Part shown: piece after piece, positions 25,637 to 34,521 of the stretch
How the letters are laid out: every line of letters starts with the position of its first letter
Numbering within the stretch: the first letter of the stretch is position 1
DNA from: Paenibacillus pinihumi DSM 23905 = JCM 16419
Lineage (GTDB): Bacteria; Bacillota; Bacilli; Paenibacillales; Paenibacillaceae
Direction: 5' to 3'
Assembly: GCF_000422505.1 (NCBI RefSeq)
Contig: NZ_KE383864.1
Location: 106,381-170,380, forward strand
Length of the DNA: 64,000 bases
Made by a program: the position numbers and the translations under genes
Notes under the pieces: generated by a model
The model's database searches: none
The model's input: only the letters and a program-made list of their open reading frames with translations
What the model was told of the DNA's origin: nothing

Positions 25637-26788
25637 TTATGAGCCGGCCGTTTCCTTTTTGGGGAATATGGCTTTCAACAGCGGCGGTGTGACGAGCGTG
25701 GTCACGATAATCATGATGACGATAGATGTAAAATATTGCGGCAGCAAAAGTCCGCTCTGTAAGCCTGTAGCGGCAATAATCAGAGCAACCTCTCCCCTGG
25801 AAACCATGCCGGCTCCAATAACCAGGGAGGAGCGCGCATTGAATCCTGTCAGACTGGCTCCAAGTCCACCCCCCACTAACTTGGTAACTACAGCTATAAT
25901 AGTAATCAGAATTACAAAACCAATCTGGCTGCCGATACCGTCAAAGGTAACATTCAACCCGATGCTCACAAAAAATACCGGCACAAATACCGCGTACGCT
26001 ATTGGCTCCACTTTGCTTTCCACCGTATGCTTGTACGAGGTTTGAGCGACTGCAATACCCGCGGCGAAGGCCCCGATAATGCCCGCCATATTCATCCACT
26101 CGGCGAAATAGGCGAAGCCGAAGCAGACGACCAGCGCTGTACTGATGACAGCCTCTGTGACCCGCAATGGAGCAAGCCACTTCATAATGCGGGGCACAAT
26201 CAGCCAGCCGGCTGCAATAATAACGGCAAAGAAAATCAGCTTCTTGCCGATCAGCAAGCCCAGTGATACATCGCCCCCGGTGCCCATCAGGCTCATCAGC
26301 ACAGCCAGCAGAACAACGACCAGAACATCATCGACGACAGCAGCGCCAAGAATGGTTGTCCCTTCGCGGGAACCAAGCTGGTTCATTTCTTTCAGCACCT
26401 GCACGGAAATGCTCACAGAAGTCGCACAGAAAATAATACCGAAAAACAACGCATGAGGCTGATCAAAGCCAAACGCGAGCGCGCTGCTGTAGCCTCCGAT
26501 GAAAGGCAGGATAATCCCGCCAACGGCGACAGCAAATGCCGACTTCCAGTTTTTCTTCAATTGGTCAAGATCAGTCTCCAATCCGGCAATAAACATCAGC
26601 AGGAGCACGCCAATTTCAGCAAATTGGTGAATAAAGCTGCCCTCCTGTACCCATCCAAGCACCGCCGGCCCGAGCACAATGCCAATGAGCAGCTTGCCGA
26701 GCACGGCAGGCTGTCCCAATCGCACGGACAAGTCTCCTGCAAGCTTGGTTGCCAGCAAAATCAATACCAGATACAAAATAAATTCCAT
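25637..26788 (-). CDS. Cation:proton antiporter (CPA2, NapA/KefB-like)
   Basis: Membrane antiporter exchanging Na+ or K+ for H+, 383 residues with about 11-13 hydrophobic helices. The twin aspartates of the CPA2 ion site are visible in GAAVVDDVLVVVLL (about residues 146-159), and GLETDLDQLKKN and SIGLNVTF are family marks. There is no C-terminal RCK/TrkA-N domain, so it is the short form (NapA type) rather than KefB/KefC. Start ATG at 26788 with GGAGAGGCACGA. Stands alone between terminators. The transported ion is unknown. Confidence 0.92.
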   Translation of the reverse strand: MEFILYLVLILLATKLAGDLSVRLGQPAVLGKLLIGIVLGPAVLGWVQEGSFIHQFAEIGVLLLMFIAGLETDLDQLKKNWKSAFAVAVGGIILPFIGGYSSALAFGFDQPHALFFGIIFCATSVSISVQVLKEMNQLGSREGTTILGAAVVDDVLVVVLLAVLMSLMGTGGDVSLGLLIGKKLIFFAVIIAAGWLIVPRIMKWLAPLRVTEAVISTALVVCFGFAYFAEWMNMAGIIGAFAAGIAVAQTSYKHTVESKVEPIAYAVFVPVFFVSIGLNVTFDGIGSQIGFVILITIIAVVTKLVGGGLGASLTGFNARSSLVIGAGMVSRGEVALIIAATGLQSGLLLPQYFTSIVIMIIVTTLVTPPLLKAIFPKKETAGS

Positions 26789-26931
26789 TCGTGCCTCTCC
26801 TTCTCCCTGGAGCCTTCATTCACATAGGGCAACACTAAATGAACACGGAAAACATTCATCCTCATTGAAATGAAGGATGTAAAAAATATGACGGATAACA
26901 GATATATTATATCCAAAAAAAGACAAAGAGA

Positions 26932-26974
26932 AGCCCTATGTGACAGGCTCCTCCTAATTGAATACCTATTTAAT
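26932..26974 (-). terminator. Probable terminator of the crtQ-crtO unit
   Basis: On the minus strand GAGCC-N9-GGCTTC is followed by TCTTTGTCTTTTTTTGG. The stem is short, so this is a weak call. It lies about 35-75 bp after the crtO stop. Confidence 0.45.
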
Positions 26975-27007
26975 TTTCCGTTCCTTTATTATAGAACATT
27001 TTCATGA

Positions 27008-27592
27008 TCATTGTAAATCATATTTCGCAAGCGGATGTCTTGCTCGTTCCCCCAAATGGCCAGGCCTGCTGTCTGCGAGATTCATTATTCGCGTCAAGCG
27101 CAGCCTGTTGTAACGCTGGATGCATATAAACGGCAAATTGGCTGCCAGCGCATAGCCGATCATCAACCAGCCTCCTGCCGGTTCATTCCAGAGAAAAAAT
27201 AGCGGGGCAGGGGCTATCGACAGCCAGTGCGTCCACTCCCCGCGCCTCGTCTCCGCAGCGAACACCCTGTAATACCCGCTACTGTGTGCAGCCAGTGCTT
27301 TCTTGGAAAAGCCGCCGGTAAACAGTGCACCCAGTTCCGGCACACGGTCCTTCCAGCTGCGGATGCGCAGCACCTGCTCATAGAATCGTTCCTCTGGCAG
27401 CTTGCTGGCGAAGCGCATCCCTGTTGTAACGCTGCCGGGACAAGGCTGTCCGGACTCCCGGGCGCTATGTGCGCCAGATGAATCAAACCAGCGGAACGGC
27501 ATGCGGTGACAAGCATACGAGACTCCCAGGTGAATGATTAGCCAGCCGGATATATTGGCAGTAATTACCCATAGAGGAGGGAGCTCAAGCAC
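27008..27592 (-). CDS. crtO: Glycosyl-4,4'-diaponeurosporenoate acyltransferase (CrtO-like)
   Basis: Would esterify the sugar of a glycosylated C30 carotenoid acid with a fatty acid, the last step of staphyloxanthin-type synthesis. About 194 residues starting from GTG at 27592 (AGGAGG 6 nt upstream; a TTG at 27598 overlapping the crtQ stop is the alternative). Similarities to CrtO: RFYEQVLRIRSWKDRVPE (RKWKxxxP region), ETRRGEWTHWLSIAPAPLFF (E.rRaE.iHW.s) and CIQRYNRLRLTRI near the end. Hydrophobic segments around residues 8-28 and 140-160 place it at the membrane. It is coupled to crtQ. Confidence 0.9.
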   Translation of the reverse strand: MLELPPLWVITANISGWLIIHLGVSYACHRMPFRWFDSSGAHSARESGQPCPGSVTTGMRFASKLPEERFYEQVLRIRSWKDRVPELGALFTGGFSKKALAAHSSGYYRVFAAETRRGEWTHWLSIAPAPLFFLWNEPAGGWLMIGYALAANLPFICIQRYNRLRLTRIMNLADSRPGHLGERARHPLAKYDLQ

Positions 27593-27594
27593 GC

Positions 27595-28737
27595 TCAACC
27601 TCCTCCCCCTCCTTTGCCTGCATCCAGCTTGCGCCCCTTCCAGTTGACCTTCCCTTTTGCAAAGGTCTGGTAGGCCGAGAGAATAAACACGATCAGGAAG
27701 ATCAGCAGCGGCAGCGGGAACAGCAGGCCGGCAGCGCCGAAATTCCCGGCATATCTCAGCATCATTACGAGCTGGACCGCGTAACCCAGGTAAAAGATTG
27801 CGCCTGCAAGAACAGCCGCACTTGAAGGCTCAGCCGCAATATGCACCCACTGCGTAACAGCAGACACTGCGCCAGCAATCCAGATGCTGATCGCCATCAG
27901 CTTGACCGGGGAAGTCGCTGATGCTCCTTCAGCAAAGCTCTTGCTCCATCCGGCAATCAGGCCCGCGAGTCCATCCGGATACATCCGGAAGGCAATCAGG
28001 CCTCTGCCGATCCGGTTGGAAACTTGCAGTCCCTTCTGCTTGAACACAATGCCCAGATGATAGTTTTCCAGCACTTCACGGCTAACCGACTGGTGGCCGC
28101 CAGCTTCCATATACATCTCTCTGCCGCACACGACACAAGGACCAAAGGCGCCTCCGCCCTCCTGTCCGCTCCCCACCGAGAACAGGACAATCAGATTGAA
28201 GAAAGCCGACAAGCGTTCGTAGGTCCGTTTCATCCAGTGGTACGGCTGTACGGACAGAAAGCCGCCCTTCTCCTGAAAGGCTAGCGCAAGCCGTTCCAGG
28301 CCATCTGCCTCCAACACCGTATCCGCATCGAGAAATACCAGTACCTCGCCCTTGGCAGCATGCGCTCCCCGCCAGCAGGCCCAGCTTTTTCCTGTCCATC
28401 CGGATGGCAGCTCTCCCGGTGTTACAACCGATGCGCCTGCCCCTGCTGCAATATCAGCTGTTGCATCACGGGAGCCGTCATCAACCACGATAATTTCCAC
28501 CGGACGCAGCGTCTGCTTCGCCAGAGAAGAAAGCAATGCACCGATTCTCTCCGCCTCATTTCGGGCAGGAATAATGACCGACATTGCCGGCAGCACGACA
28601 CTGTAATCCTTCCCGGCACTGCTGTGCTGTCCCACCTGCACGGGATAGCGCTCAGGCGGCTTGAGACGGCGCATCGAGAGCAGCAGCATCCAGCCGCACA
28701 ACCAGCCGGCGATGATCCATATTGTGGTGATTACCAT
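27595..28737 (-). CDS. crtQ: 4,4'-diaponeurosporenoate glycosyltransferase (CrtQ-like)
   Basis: Membrane-associated GT2 enzyme of 380 residues that would glycosylate the carotenoid carboxylate. Order: one N-terminal helix, then AMSVIIPARNEAERIGALLS, IIVVDDGSRDATADIAA, GWTGKSWACWRGAHAAKGE, the DxD metal site FLDADTV, QPYHWMKRTYERLSAFFNL, and several C-terminal helices. FRMYPDGLAGLIAGWSKSFA resembles the FRMY-x-EG-x-GW stretch of staphylococcal CrtQ. Start ATG at 28737 with GGAGGTATCAGG. Forms an operon with crtO and is divergent from crtP. Confidence 0.92.
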   Translation of the reverse strand: MVITTIWIIAGWLCGWMLLLSMRRLKPPERYPVQVGQHSSAGKDYSVVLPAMSVIIPARNEAERIGALLSSLAKQTLRPVEIIVVDDGSRDATADIAAGAGASVVTPGELPSGWTGKSWACWRGAHAAKGEVLVFLDADTVLEADGLERLALAFQEKGGFLSVQPYHWMKRTYERLSAFFNLIVLFSVGSGQEGGGAFGPCVVCGREMYMEAGGHQSVSREVLENYHLGIVFKQKGLQVSNRIGRGLIAFRMYPDGLAGLIAGWSKSFAEGASATSPVKLMAISIWIAGAVSAVTQWVHIAAEPSSAAVLAGAIFYLGYAVQLVMMLRYAGNFGAAGLLFPLPLLIFLIVFILSAYQTFAKGKVNWKGRKLDAGKGGGGG

Positions 28738-29154
28738 CCTGATACCTCCATTTCATATAATCACGATTTATTTATAGCTTTGTTAGCATTGTACACACCT
28801 TTTCCCCACTTCAAACCGGACACAGACAGCCCTTCCTTTTTTCTATTGCATTTTAATAGAGTATATGTGCCATGTTCCCTGCTGAATGCGATTTTTTTAA
28901 AATCTGTTCCTGTTTCTTAAAATTGAAGTTGCAAAAACAGAAATGCTGAAGCAAGCCGTATGCCGGCGTTCTACTTGCGGCCGAATTGCCAGTTTAAACA
29001 ACCCTTTTTCTGTCAATAAAGAGAATAGTTTAAGAGAGCAAGGCCTGGCGGCAAGATCCGCGCGCCGTTGACTTCAATCACACTGGCGGCAGCGGCTTCC
29101 ATGCCCGAAAGTCAGGTTGCGTTCACATGTTTATATCAGGAGGAGGAATTGGAG
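28738..29154. other. Divergent intergenic region between crtQ and crtP
   Basis: About 415 bp that must contain the promoters for both crtQ-crtO (minus) and crtP (plus). No extra gene is convincing; an in-frame extension of crtP to 29068 exists but lacks a ribosome binding site and family similarity. GTTTAA elements occur at 28992-29033, but without a matching GGGTAT at SigB spacing. Confidence 0.5.
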
Positions 29155-30660
29155 ATGGGCAAATCAGCTGTTGTTATCGGCGGTGGCCTTGGAGGACTGG
29201 CCGCAGCCATTCGTCTGGCCGCAGACGGCAACCGGGTTACGGTGCTGGAGAAAAATGAACGGGCAGGCGGCAAGCTTAATATCAGATCGGGGATGGGCTA
29301 CACCTTTGATACCGGTCCTTCGATTCTAACCATGCCTTGGGTGCTGGAGCAACTGTTCGAGAGTGCAGGACGGAAGCTGGAGGACTATATGACACTGCGG
29401 CGAATCGAACCGCAGTGGCGGACTTTTTTTGAGGATGGAACAACGATCGATGTTACGGGTGATCTGCCTCTCATGCTGGAGCAACTGAATCGGGTTTCTC
29501 CTGAAGATGCTTCCCGCTTTTTGGAATATCTCCACTACTGCCAGCAAATGTATGAGCTGTGTACCAAGAGCTTTTACAGCAAAAGCCTGACCGGATTGCA
29601 GGATTTGCGCAGCCAGCATAAACTGAAGGAACTTCTGGCGATGGACCCGATGCGTACGATGCACCAGAGCACCGCTCGCTTTATCCAAGACTCCAAGCTC
29701 AGGCAGTTGTTCGATTTCTTCATTATGTATATCGGCTCGTCGCCGTATGCAGCGCCGGCCGTGCTGTCTCAGCTTATTCATGTCCAGCTTGGCCTTGGCA
29801 TCTATTATGTGGAAGGCGGTATGTACAATATTGCCCGCGGCATGCTGCGGCTGCTGGACGAGCTTGGCGTAGAAGTGCGCACCCATGCGCCTGTTGCCCG
29901 GATCAATTATCGCGGCAGACTGGCTACCGGCGTCACGCTGGAGGATGGAAGCGAGATTGCCGCTGATCTGATCATATCCAATCTGGAGGCGATTCCCGCA
30001 CACCATACCCTGCTCGGCAGCCATCCGAGGGCAGAGAAAGAAACAAAGAAACTGGAAAAGTACACGCCTGCCGTGTCCGGGCTTGTTCTGCTGCTTGGCG
30101 TAGATAAAGTCTATGACCAGCTCCAGCATCATAATTTCCTGTTCTCCCAAGATCCCGAGAAGGAATTCCGGCAAATCTTTGTGGATGGTGTTCCTGCTGA
30201 TGACCCGACTGTGTATATCGGGATTTCCAGCAAAAATGATCCGACCCAGGCCCCGCCTGGAAAGGAAAACTTGTTCGTCCTGACGCATGTTCCCCCGCTC
30301 CGCGAGGGTCAGAGCTGGGAGAGCAACAAGGTAGCGTACCGGGAGCTTGTCCTGAACAAGCTGGAGCGGATGGGGCTGACTGACTTGCGCCAGCATATTG
30401 AGTTTGAATACAGCTTCATCCCTGATGACCTGCAGCAGCTCTACGGTGCCAACGGCGGCTCCATCTACGGTGTGGCAACTGACCGCAAGCTGAACGGCGG
30501 CTTCAAAATTCCAAGCCAAAGCGACCTGCTTCACAATCTGTATTTCGTCGGCGGCTCTACCCATCCGGGCGGCGGAGTACCAATGGTTACACTGTCGGCC
30601 CAGCTCACCGCCGACCTGATCAAACAGCAGCACGGAAGCGCCAATTCCAATATCAGCTAG
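29155..30660 (+). CDS. crtP: 4,4'-diaponeurosporene oxidase (CrtP/CrtN family)
   Basis: FAD enzyme oxidising the terminal methyl groups of C30 carotenoids. From the ATG at 29155 (AGGAGGAGGAATTGGAG upstream) it has 501 residues. The dinucleotide loop SAVVIGGGLGGLAAAIRLA is at residues 4-22 and the C-terminal carotenoid desaturase/oxidase signature is LYFVGGSTHPGGGVPMVTLS. FDTGPSILTMPW, QWRTFFEDGTTID, APAVLSQLIHVQ, PTVYIGISSKNDPTQAP and RMGLTDLRQHIEFE follow the staphylococcal CrtP pattern more closely than CrtN. The dehydrosqualene synthase and desaturase (crtM, crtN) are not in this window. Long antisense frame 29326-30672 is a shadow. Confidence 0.92.
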   Translation: MGKSAVVIGGGLGGLAAAIRLAADGNRVTVLEKNERAGGKLNIRSGMGYTFDTGPSILTMPWVLEQLFESAGRKLEDYMTLRRIEPQWRTFFEDGTTIDVTGDLPLMLEQLNRVSPEDASRFLEYLHYCQQMYELCTKSFYSKSLTGLQDLRSQHKLKELLAMDPMRTMHQSTARFIQDSKLRQLFDFFIMYIGSSPYAAPAVLSQLIHVQLGLGIYYVEGGMYNIARGMLRLLDELGVEVRTHAPVARINYRGRLATGVTLEDGSEIAADLIISNLEAIPAHHTLLGSHPRAEKETKKLEKYTPAVSGLVLLLGVDKVYDQLQHHNFLFSQDPEKEFRQIFVDGVPADDPTVYIGISSKNDPTQAPPGKENLFVLTHVPPLREGQSWESNKVAYRELVLNKLERMGLTDLRQHIEFEYSFIPDDLQQLYGANGGSIYGVATDRKLNGGFKIPSQSDLLHNLYFVGGSTHPGGGVPMVTLSAQLTADLIKQQHGSANSNIS

Positions 30661-30726
30661 CGCAGCGCACAACTGCCGGACTGCCTGCTGTTTGTCTGAA
30701 TCCTGAACATTTTTGCAATCACAAGA

Positions 30727-30771
30727 AGAATCCTCCCGTACCGCATCTTTTTGCGGCTTTGAGAGGATTCT
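30727..30771. terminator. Bidirectional terminator between crtP and the acyltransferase gene
   Basis: AGAATCCTC/GAGGATTCT outer stem with an inner CCGCA/TGCGG stem, flanked by TTTATTTT on the plus side and T-rich sequence on the minus side. The two genes converge here. Confidence 0.8.
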
Positions 30772-30814
30772 TTATTTTAACCGGCTGTACGGAGTAGTTT
30801 CTGTCAGGAATAAA

Positions 30815-32686
30815 TCAAGTGCCGGATTCATGTCCTGTCATCGTTTCTAGCTCATAGCTCACAGACAATCCCAGCGTCTCAAACAGCAGATTGGCATAAG
30901 CTTTCGCGCCCTTCGGCTTCAAATGTACCCCGTCCTTTTCGAAATATTCCTCATGGCCTTCGCTGGCAGCGTACCAATCTGCAAGGCGCACATGATCATG
31001 CTGTTCTGCGGCTTTCTGGAGAGTAGTGTTCACTTCGTCCTCCCATTTGCGCGGAACACGGACATTGACGAGGACGATCTGCTTCGCATCACCGAGCGAA
31101 GCCAGCAGCTTCTCAAGCTGCTTTTCCGGGAAAGGACCGTTCGTGCCCAGCTCGATAATAATATGATCACCCAGCTTCTTACCGGACTCGAGCTGCTCCA
31201 GCAGCCCGGCAGCATCCTTCATATGGCGTCCGATCTTCCCGTCAGTGACAATTCCCGGCAGCTTCTCCGCGAGGTAAGGGTCAACGTTCAGCAGAATGGA
31301 ATCACCGATCGCGGTAATCTGGTTACCGGACAAGTGCTGCCTTGAATCAGGAACATACAGCAGACCATTTTCTGCCTTGGGCTGAAATGCCGGATTGCTG
31401 CCTAGTAAAGATGTGCGATCCGCTTGTTCACTGACGGGCGCATCTGCGGAGACATTATAGTTGTCTTTGTCCGATCCCATGCAGGATACGGACATTACGA
31501 TCAGCATAGCCAAAACTCCGCTGGAGAGCCCTCTTCTCATCCATCCGCTGTCCAGCAGCCGGACTGTGCGGCAAGCAAGCAGCTCCCGCAGCCTGCTTTG
31601 CAGCCGTCCGTGACGGATCGGCTCCTCAATGTAGCGGTAGGATAAGGCGGCAAGCGCAATGCTGACCGCCACCTGAATAACAGCCAATGCATATCCGTCC
31701 GTCCCGCCCCCGCCGGCCTCCGGCCGGGTCATGACAATAACCGGATAATGCCACAAATAAATGCCGTAGGAGCGGACGCCCAGCCATCTAAGCGGCTTTA
31801 AGCCGAGCAATTTGCCGAGCCAAGTAGCCGGATGGGCAGCAGACGCAATGACGAGCGCTGCTGCCACAGACAGCAATACCATTCCGCCGCGGAATAAAAA
31901 AGTCCCGTATTCTGTCGTTTGCCAGATCATAGCCAAAACAATAAGCAGTCCTGCAACCCCTGCCCCCTCCAAAGCCAGATATGAAGGGCGGGGCAAATGA
32001 TTGGCAAGCCTTCCTGCGGGCCACACAATTGCCAGCGCAGAGCCGAGCAGCAGCCCGAAAAGCCGTGTATCCGTGCCATAATAGACACGGCTCGGGTCTG
32101 TACCCGGCGTATAGAGCAGAGCCATAAGCGAAGCCGAAATGCCCGCTAGCAGCAATACCCAGCCAAGCAGTCTGCCACGCTGCAGCTTCCTGCGCATACC
32201 CAGCCACAACAGCAGCGGCGCAATCAGGTAAAATTGCTCCTCTACTGCAAGCGACCAGAGATGCCCGAGCGGCGATGGCGGTCCAAAGCTCTCGAAATAC
32301 GACACCTCATGAAAAATGAGCCACCAGTTGTTGATGTAAAGAATGGATGAAACAAAATCACCCGAAACGGTACGAAGCCTCTCCGCATCAAACAAAAGCA
32401 GCCAGATGGCAACAAACATGAGCATGACCAGCATGGCGGGCAGCAGCCTGCGAAACCGCCTGATCCAGAAATCCTTCAGATCGATTCGCCGGTTATGCTC
32501 CAGGGCGCCCAGCAGCTGGCCGGTAATCAAGTAACCGGATAATACAAAAAATACCCCCACACCCAGCAATCCTCCCTGCGCCCAGCCCAGATCGAGATGG
32601 TACGCAATGACAGCCAGCACTGCCAGAGTCCGAAGTCCGTCCAGCCCGGGCATATACCGACTTTGGGGCCGCATTTCTTCAGACAT
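30815..32686 (-). CDS. Acyltransferase 3 / SGNH fusion protein (OatA/OafA-like)
   Basis: Integral membrane O-acyltransferase of 623 residues. Residues about 1-400 form the acyltransferase-3 domain with ten or more helices (YMPGLDGLRTLAVLAVIAYH at the start, with the conserved R/H positions; FWIRRFRRLLPAML). After a linker, about 455-610 form an SGNH hydrolase-like domain: AIGDSILLNVDPYLAE (GDS), IIIELGTNGPF (GTN) and DGVHLKPKGA (DxxH). This layout is that of OatA peptidoglycan O-acetyltransferase, but position among carotenoid genes raises sugar-acylation of the carotenoid as an alternative. Start ATG 32686 with GGGAGG. Confidence 0.9.
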   Translation of the reverse strand: MSEEMRPQSRYMPGLDGLRTLAVLAVIAYHLDLGWAQGGLLGVGVFFVLSGYLITGQLLGALEHNRRIDLKDFWIRRFRRLLPAMLVMLMFVAIWLLLFDAERLRTVSGDFVSSILYINNWWLIFHEVSYFESFGPPSPLGHLWSLAVEEQFYLIAPLLLWLGMRRKLQRGRLLGWVLLLAGISASLMALLYTPGTDPSRVYYGTDTRLFGLLLGSALAIVWPAGRLANHLPRPSYLALEGAGVAGLLIVLAMIWQTTEYGTFLFRGGMVLLSVAAALVIASAAHPATWLGKLLGLKPLRWLGVRSYGIYLWHYPVIVMTRPEAGGGGTDGYALAVIQVAVSIALAALSYRYIEEPIRHGRLQSRLRELLACRTVRLLDSGWMRRGLSSGVLAMLIVMSVSCMGSDKDNYNVSADAPVSEQADRTSLLGSNPAFQPKAENGLLYVPDSRQHLSGNQITAIGDSILLNVDPYLAEKLPGIVTDGKIGRHMKDAAGLLEQLESGKKLGDHIIIELGTNGPFPEKQLEKLLASLGDAKQIVLVNVRVPRKWEDEVNTTLQKAAEQHDHVRLADWYAASEGHEEYFEKDGVHLKPKGAKAYANLLFETLGLSVSYELETMTGHESGT

Positions 32687-32922
32687 TGCCCGGACCTCCC
32701 TTCGAGCCGTAAATCAACCGTTCTCCTGTCTGTTCTGCCGCCGCGGCTCGTGCGGCGAACTGAACGAATATTATGCTGCTCATGTTCGTTTGCCCTTTCC
32801 TGAATTTTGACTTCTTTTTTCCAACTGCTTCCTGAACATCCATTTGACGATGCGACATACACGAAAGTTCAACATTTTATGAGCTGATTTCCCACATTAT
32901 GACTTTGGCTGCATTAAAATAA
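32687..32922. other. Upstream region of the acyltransferase gene
   Basis: Together with the terminator this is a gap of about 350 bp. Short reading frames on both strands lack ribosome binding sites and similarity. It should contain the promoter of the OatA-like gene; none is clear enough to name. Confidence 0.4.
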
Positions 32923-32975
32923 AAAGAGCCAAGAGTGTCTGCCGATAATCATGCAGATCGTTCTCCAGGCTCTTT
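32923..32975 (-). terminator. Intrinsic terminator of the second carotenoid-type glycosyltransferase
   Basis: Outer stem AAAGAGCC/GGCTCTTT and inner stem TCTGC/GCAGA; on the minus strand the exit is TTTTTATTTTAA. It lies 61 bp after the stop at 33036. Confidence 0.75.
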
Positions 32976-33035
32976 CATGCTTCGGTTTAAATCTATAACC
33001 CATTTGTGATTTCCTGCCTGCCGGGGGTTTCCGCC

Positions 33036-34238
33036 CTAATGGTAAGTCCGCCCTTTCCAGCGGTATCCCGAGCCAAATGCTGCCGCCCGCCACGATTCCA
33101 GGCCTATGGCAATTAATGCTGCAGCACAAAGCGGCATCAGCAAAGCCCGCCATATCGGCTGGCCGCACCAGTGATTAATGCGCGCCTTTAACAGCACACC
33201 CAACGTACATAGACTGGCTGCGGGCAGCCATAGCTCAGGATGAAATACCGCCCAAGGCAGCGTCAGCCACGGCAGTACATAGAGCAGGAAGTAGAGGGAG
33301 AGTACAAACGTCAACAACGTGAAGCTGCGTCCAACTCCGGCGTAAATATTCTTTTTGTATCCATTCCAGACCTCTGCCGCATCCTTATACATGCGCATCT
33401 CAACCTCTTCCCCGATATGGAGGAGTTCCACCGGCTCACCAATCCGCTTGACCGCACGGGCCAGAGAGATATCATCGACCAGATTGTCCTTGAATGCCGC
33501 ATGTCCGCCCAGCCTGCTATAGGTTCCGCTCTCAATCAGCATAAAACCGCCATGCGCCGCGACAAAGCGCGGGTCTGTGGTGTGTCGGACCAAGCGGATC
33601 GGCAGATGGCACGCTATCGTAAACAGCATCATCGGCACAACCAGCTTTTCGAGCCATGTACCTGTTATCTGGCGCGGAAAGCCTGTCAGGAGTCCTCGCT
33701 GCTGCTCCGCCGCTGCGCACGCAACTTTCGCCAGCGCGTCCGGGGAGAGACGGGCGTCAGCATCGAGAAACAGCCACCATTCACCTTGGGCCTGCAGCGA
33801 GAGCTGGTGGCAGGCATGCGACTTGCCCATCCATCCCGGCGGCAACTCCTCTCCTTGGATTTCCCGAATTCTGCTGTCTCTGTCTGCCAGCATCGCAATG
33901 CGGGTGGAGGTGCCATCTGATGAGCGGTCATTCAAGATGAGGATCTCCCGGAACGGAAATTCATTAGCCAGAACTGATTCCAGGCAAGGACCGATATTCT
34001 CTTCCTCATTCCGGGCAGGGATCAGAATGGACAGGCGAATCGCTTGTTCGGCTGCACCGGATGACCATCCCGGATTTCCGTCTGCCTGGGTTTGTCCAGC
34101 ATTGGAGGGATGGCCTCTTTCGGCTTTCGCATCGCATATACTAAACTGCGACAGCCGTCTCATTTGCGGCAAATTCCACAGTACAAAAAGAGTCTGGAAA
34201 ACCATCACTAAAAGCAGCACCCAGAGCAGATTTTCCAC
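33036..34238 (-). CDS. GT2 family glycosyltransferase, second CrtQ-like enzyme
   Basis: Membrane glycosyltransferase of 400 residues from a GTG at 34238, chosen because GGGGAGGCGCGAGG lies just upstream; the frame stays open to 34301. N-terminal helix, then IRLSILIPARNEEENIGPCL, ILILNDRSSDGT, LPPGWMGKSHACHQLS, DxD site FLDADARLS, then HGGFMLIESGTYSRLGGH (acceptor region) and FKDNLVDDISLARAVKR (EDxxLxxxL-type motif, here DDISLARAV), with C-terminal helices and final WKGR. It resembles CrtQ-type enzymes but is clearly diverged from the one at 27595. May add a second sugar or act on another lipid. Confidence 0.88.
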   Translation of the reverse strand: MENLLWVLLLVMVFQTLFVLWNLPQMRRLSQFSICDAKAERGHPSNAGQTQADGNPGWSSGAAEQAIRLSILIPARNEEENIGPCLESVLANEFPFREILILNDRSSDGTSTRIAMLADRDSRIREIQGEELPPGWMGKSHACHQLSLQAQGEWWLFLDADARLSPDALAKVACAAAEQQRGLLTGFPRQITGTWLEKLVVPMMLFTIACHLPIRLVRHTTDPRFVAAHGGFMLIESGTYSRLGGHAAFKDNLVDDISLARAVKRIGEPVELLHIGEEVEMRMYKDAAEVWNGYKKNIYAGVGRSFTLLTFVLSLYFLLYVLPWLTLPWAVFHPELWLPAASLCTLGVLLKARINHWCGQPIWRALLMPLCAAALIAIGLESWRAAAFGSGYRWKGRTYH

Positions 34239-34477
34239 CCTCGCGCCTCCCCTGCTTCGATTTGTATACACCATACGGAATAAGCGTTTGCCGTACTGCA
34301 ATCATGAGAATCCGGCCCGCAGTGAGAAAGTCCGGAGCGAAATGGATCATGAAATGAAATGTAGTGTAATGGAATCCAAACAAAACCTGGCATAATGAAA
34401 TTCCATATCGTCTAATGTGCTTTCTATTATAGTTTGGAAAAATTTTCATGTCAAAAACATCCCTCCAATAATAAAAA

Positions 34478-34506
34478 GGACCGCAGCCACGTATTGTGGT
34501 ACGGCC
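34478..34506 (-). terminator. Probable terminator of the siderophore-binding protein gene
   Basis: Imperfect stem from GGCCGTACCAC and GTGGCTGCGGTCC on the minus strand, followed by TTTTTATTATTGG. It lies 16 bp past the stop at 34522. Confidence 0.6.
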
Positions 34507-34521
34507 ATTTCAATTGGCAGC

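Noticed and set aside
28980-29040. SigB-like promoter for crtP
   Set aside because: GTTTAA elements occur, but no GGGTAT-type -10 box lies at the proper distance.
29326-30672. 448-codon minus-strand reading frame opposite crtP
   Set aside because: It is the mirror of a strongly supported gene, has no ribosome binding site and no recognisable motif.
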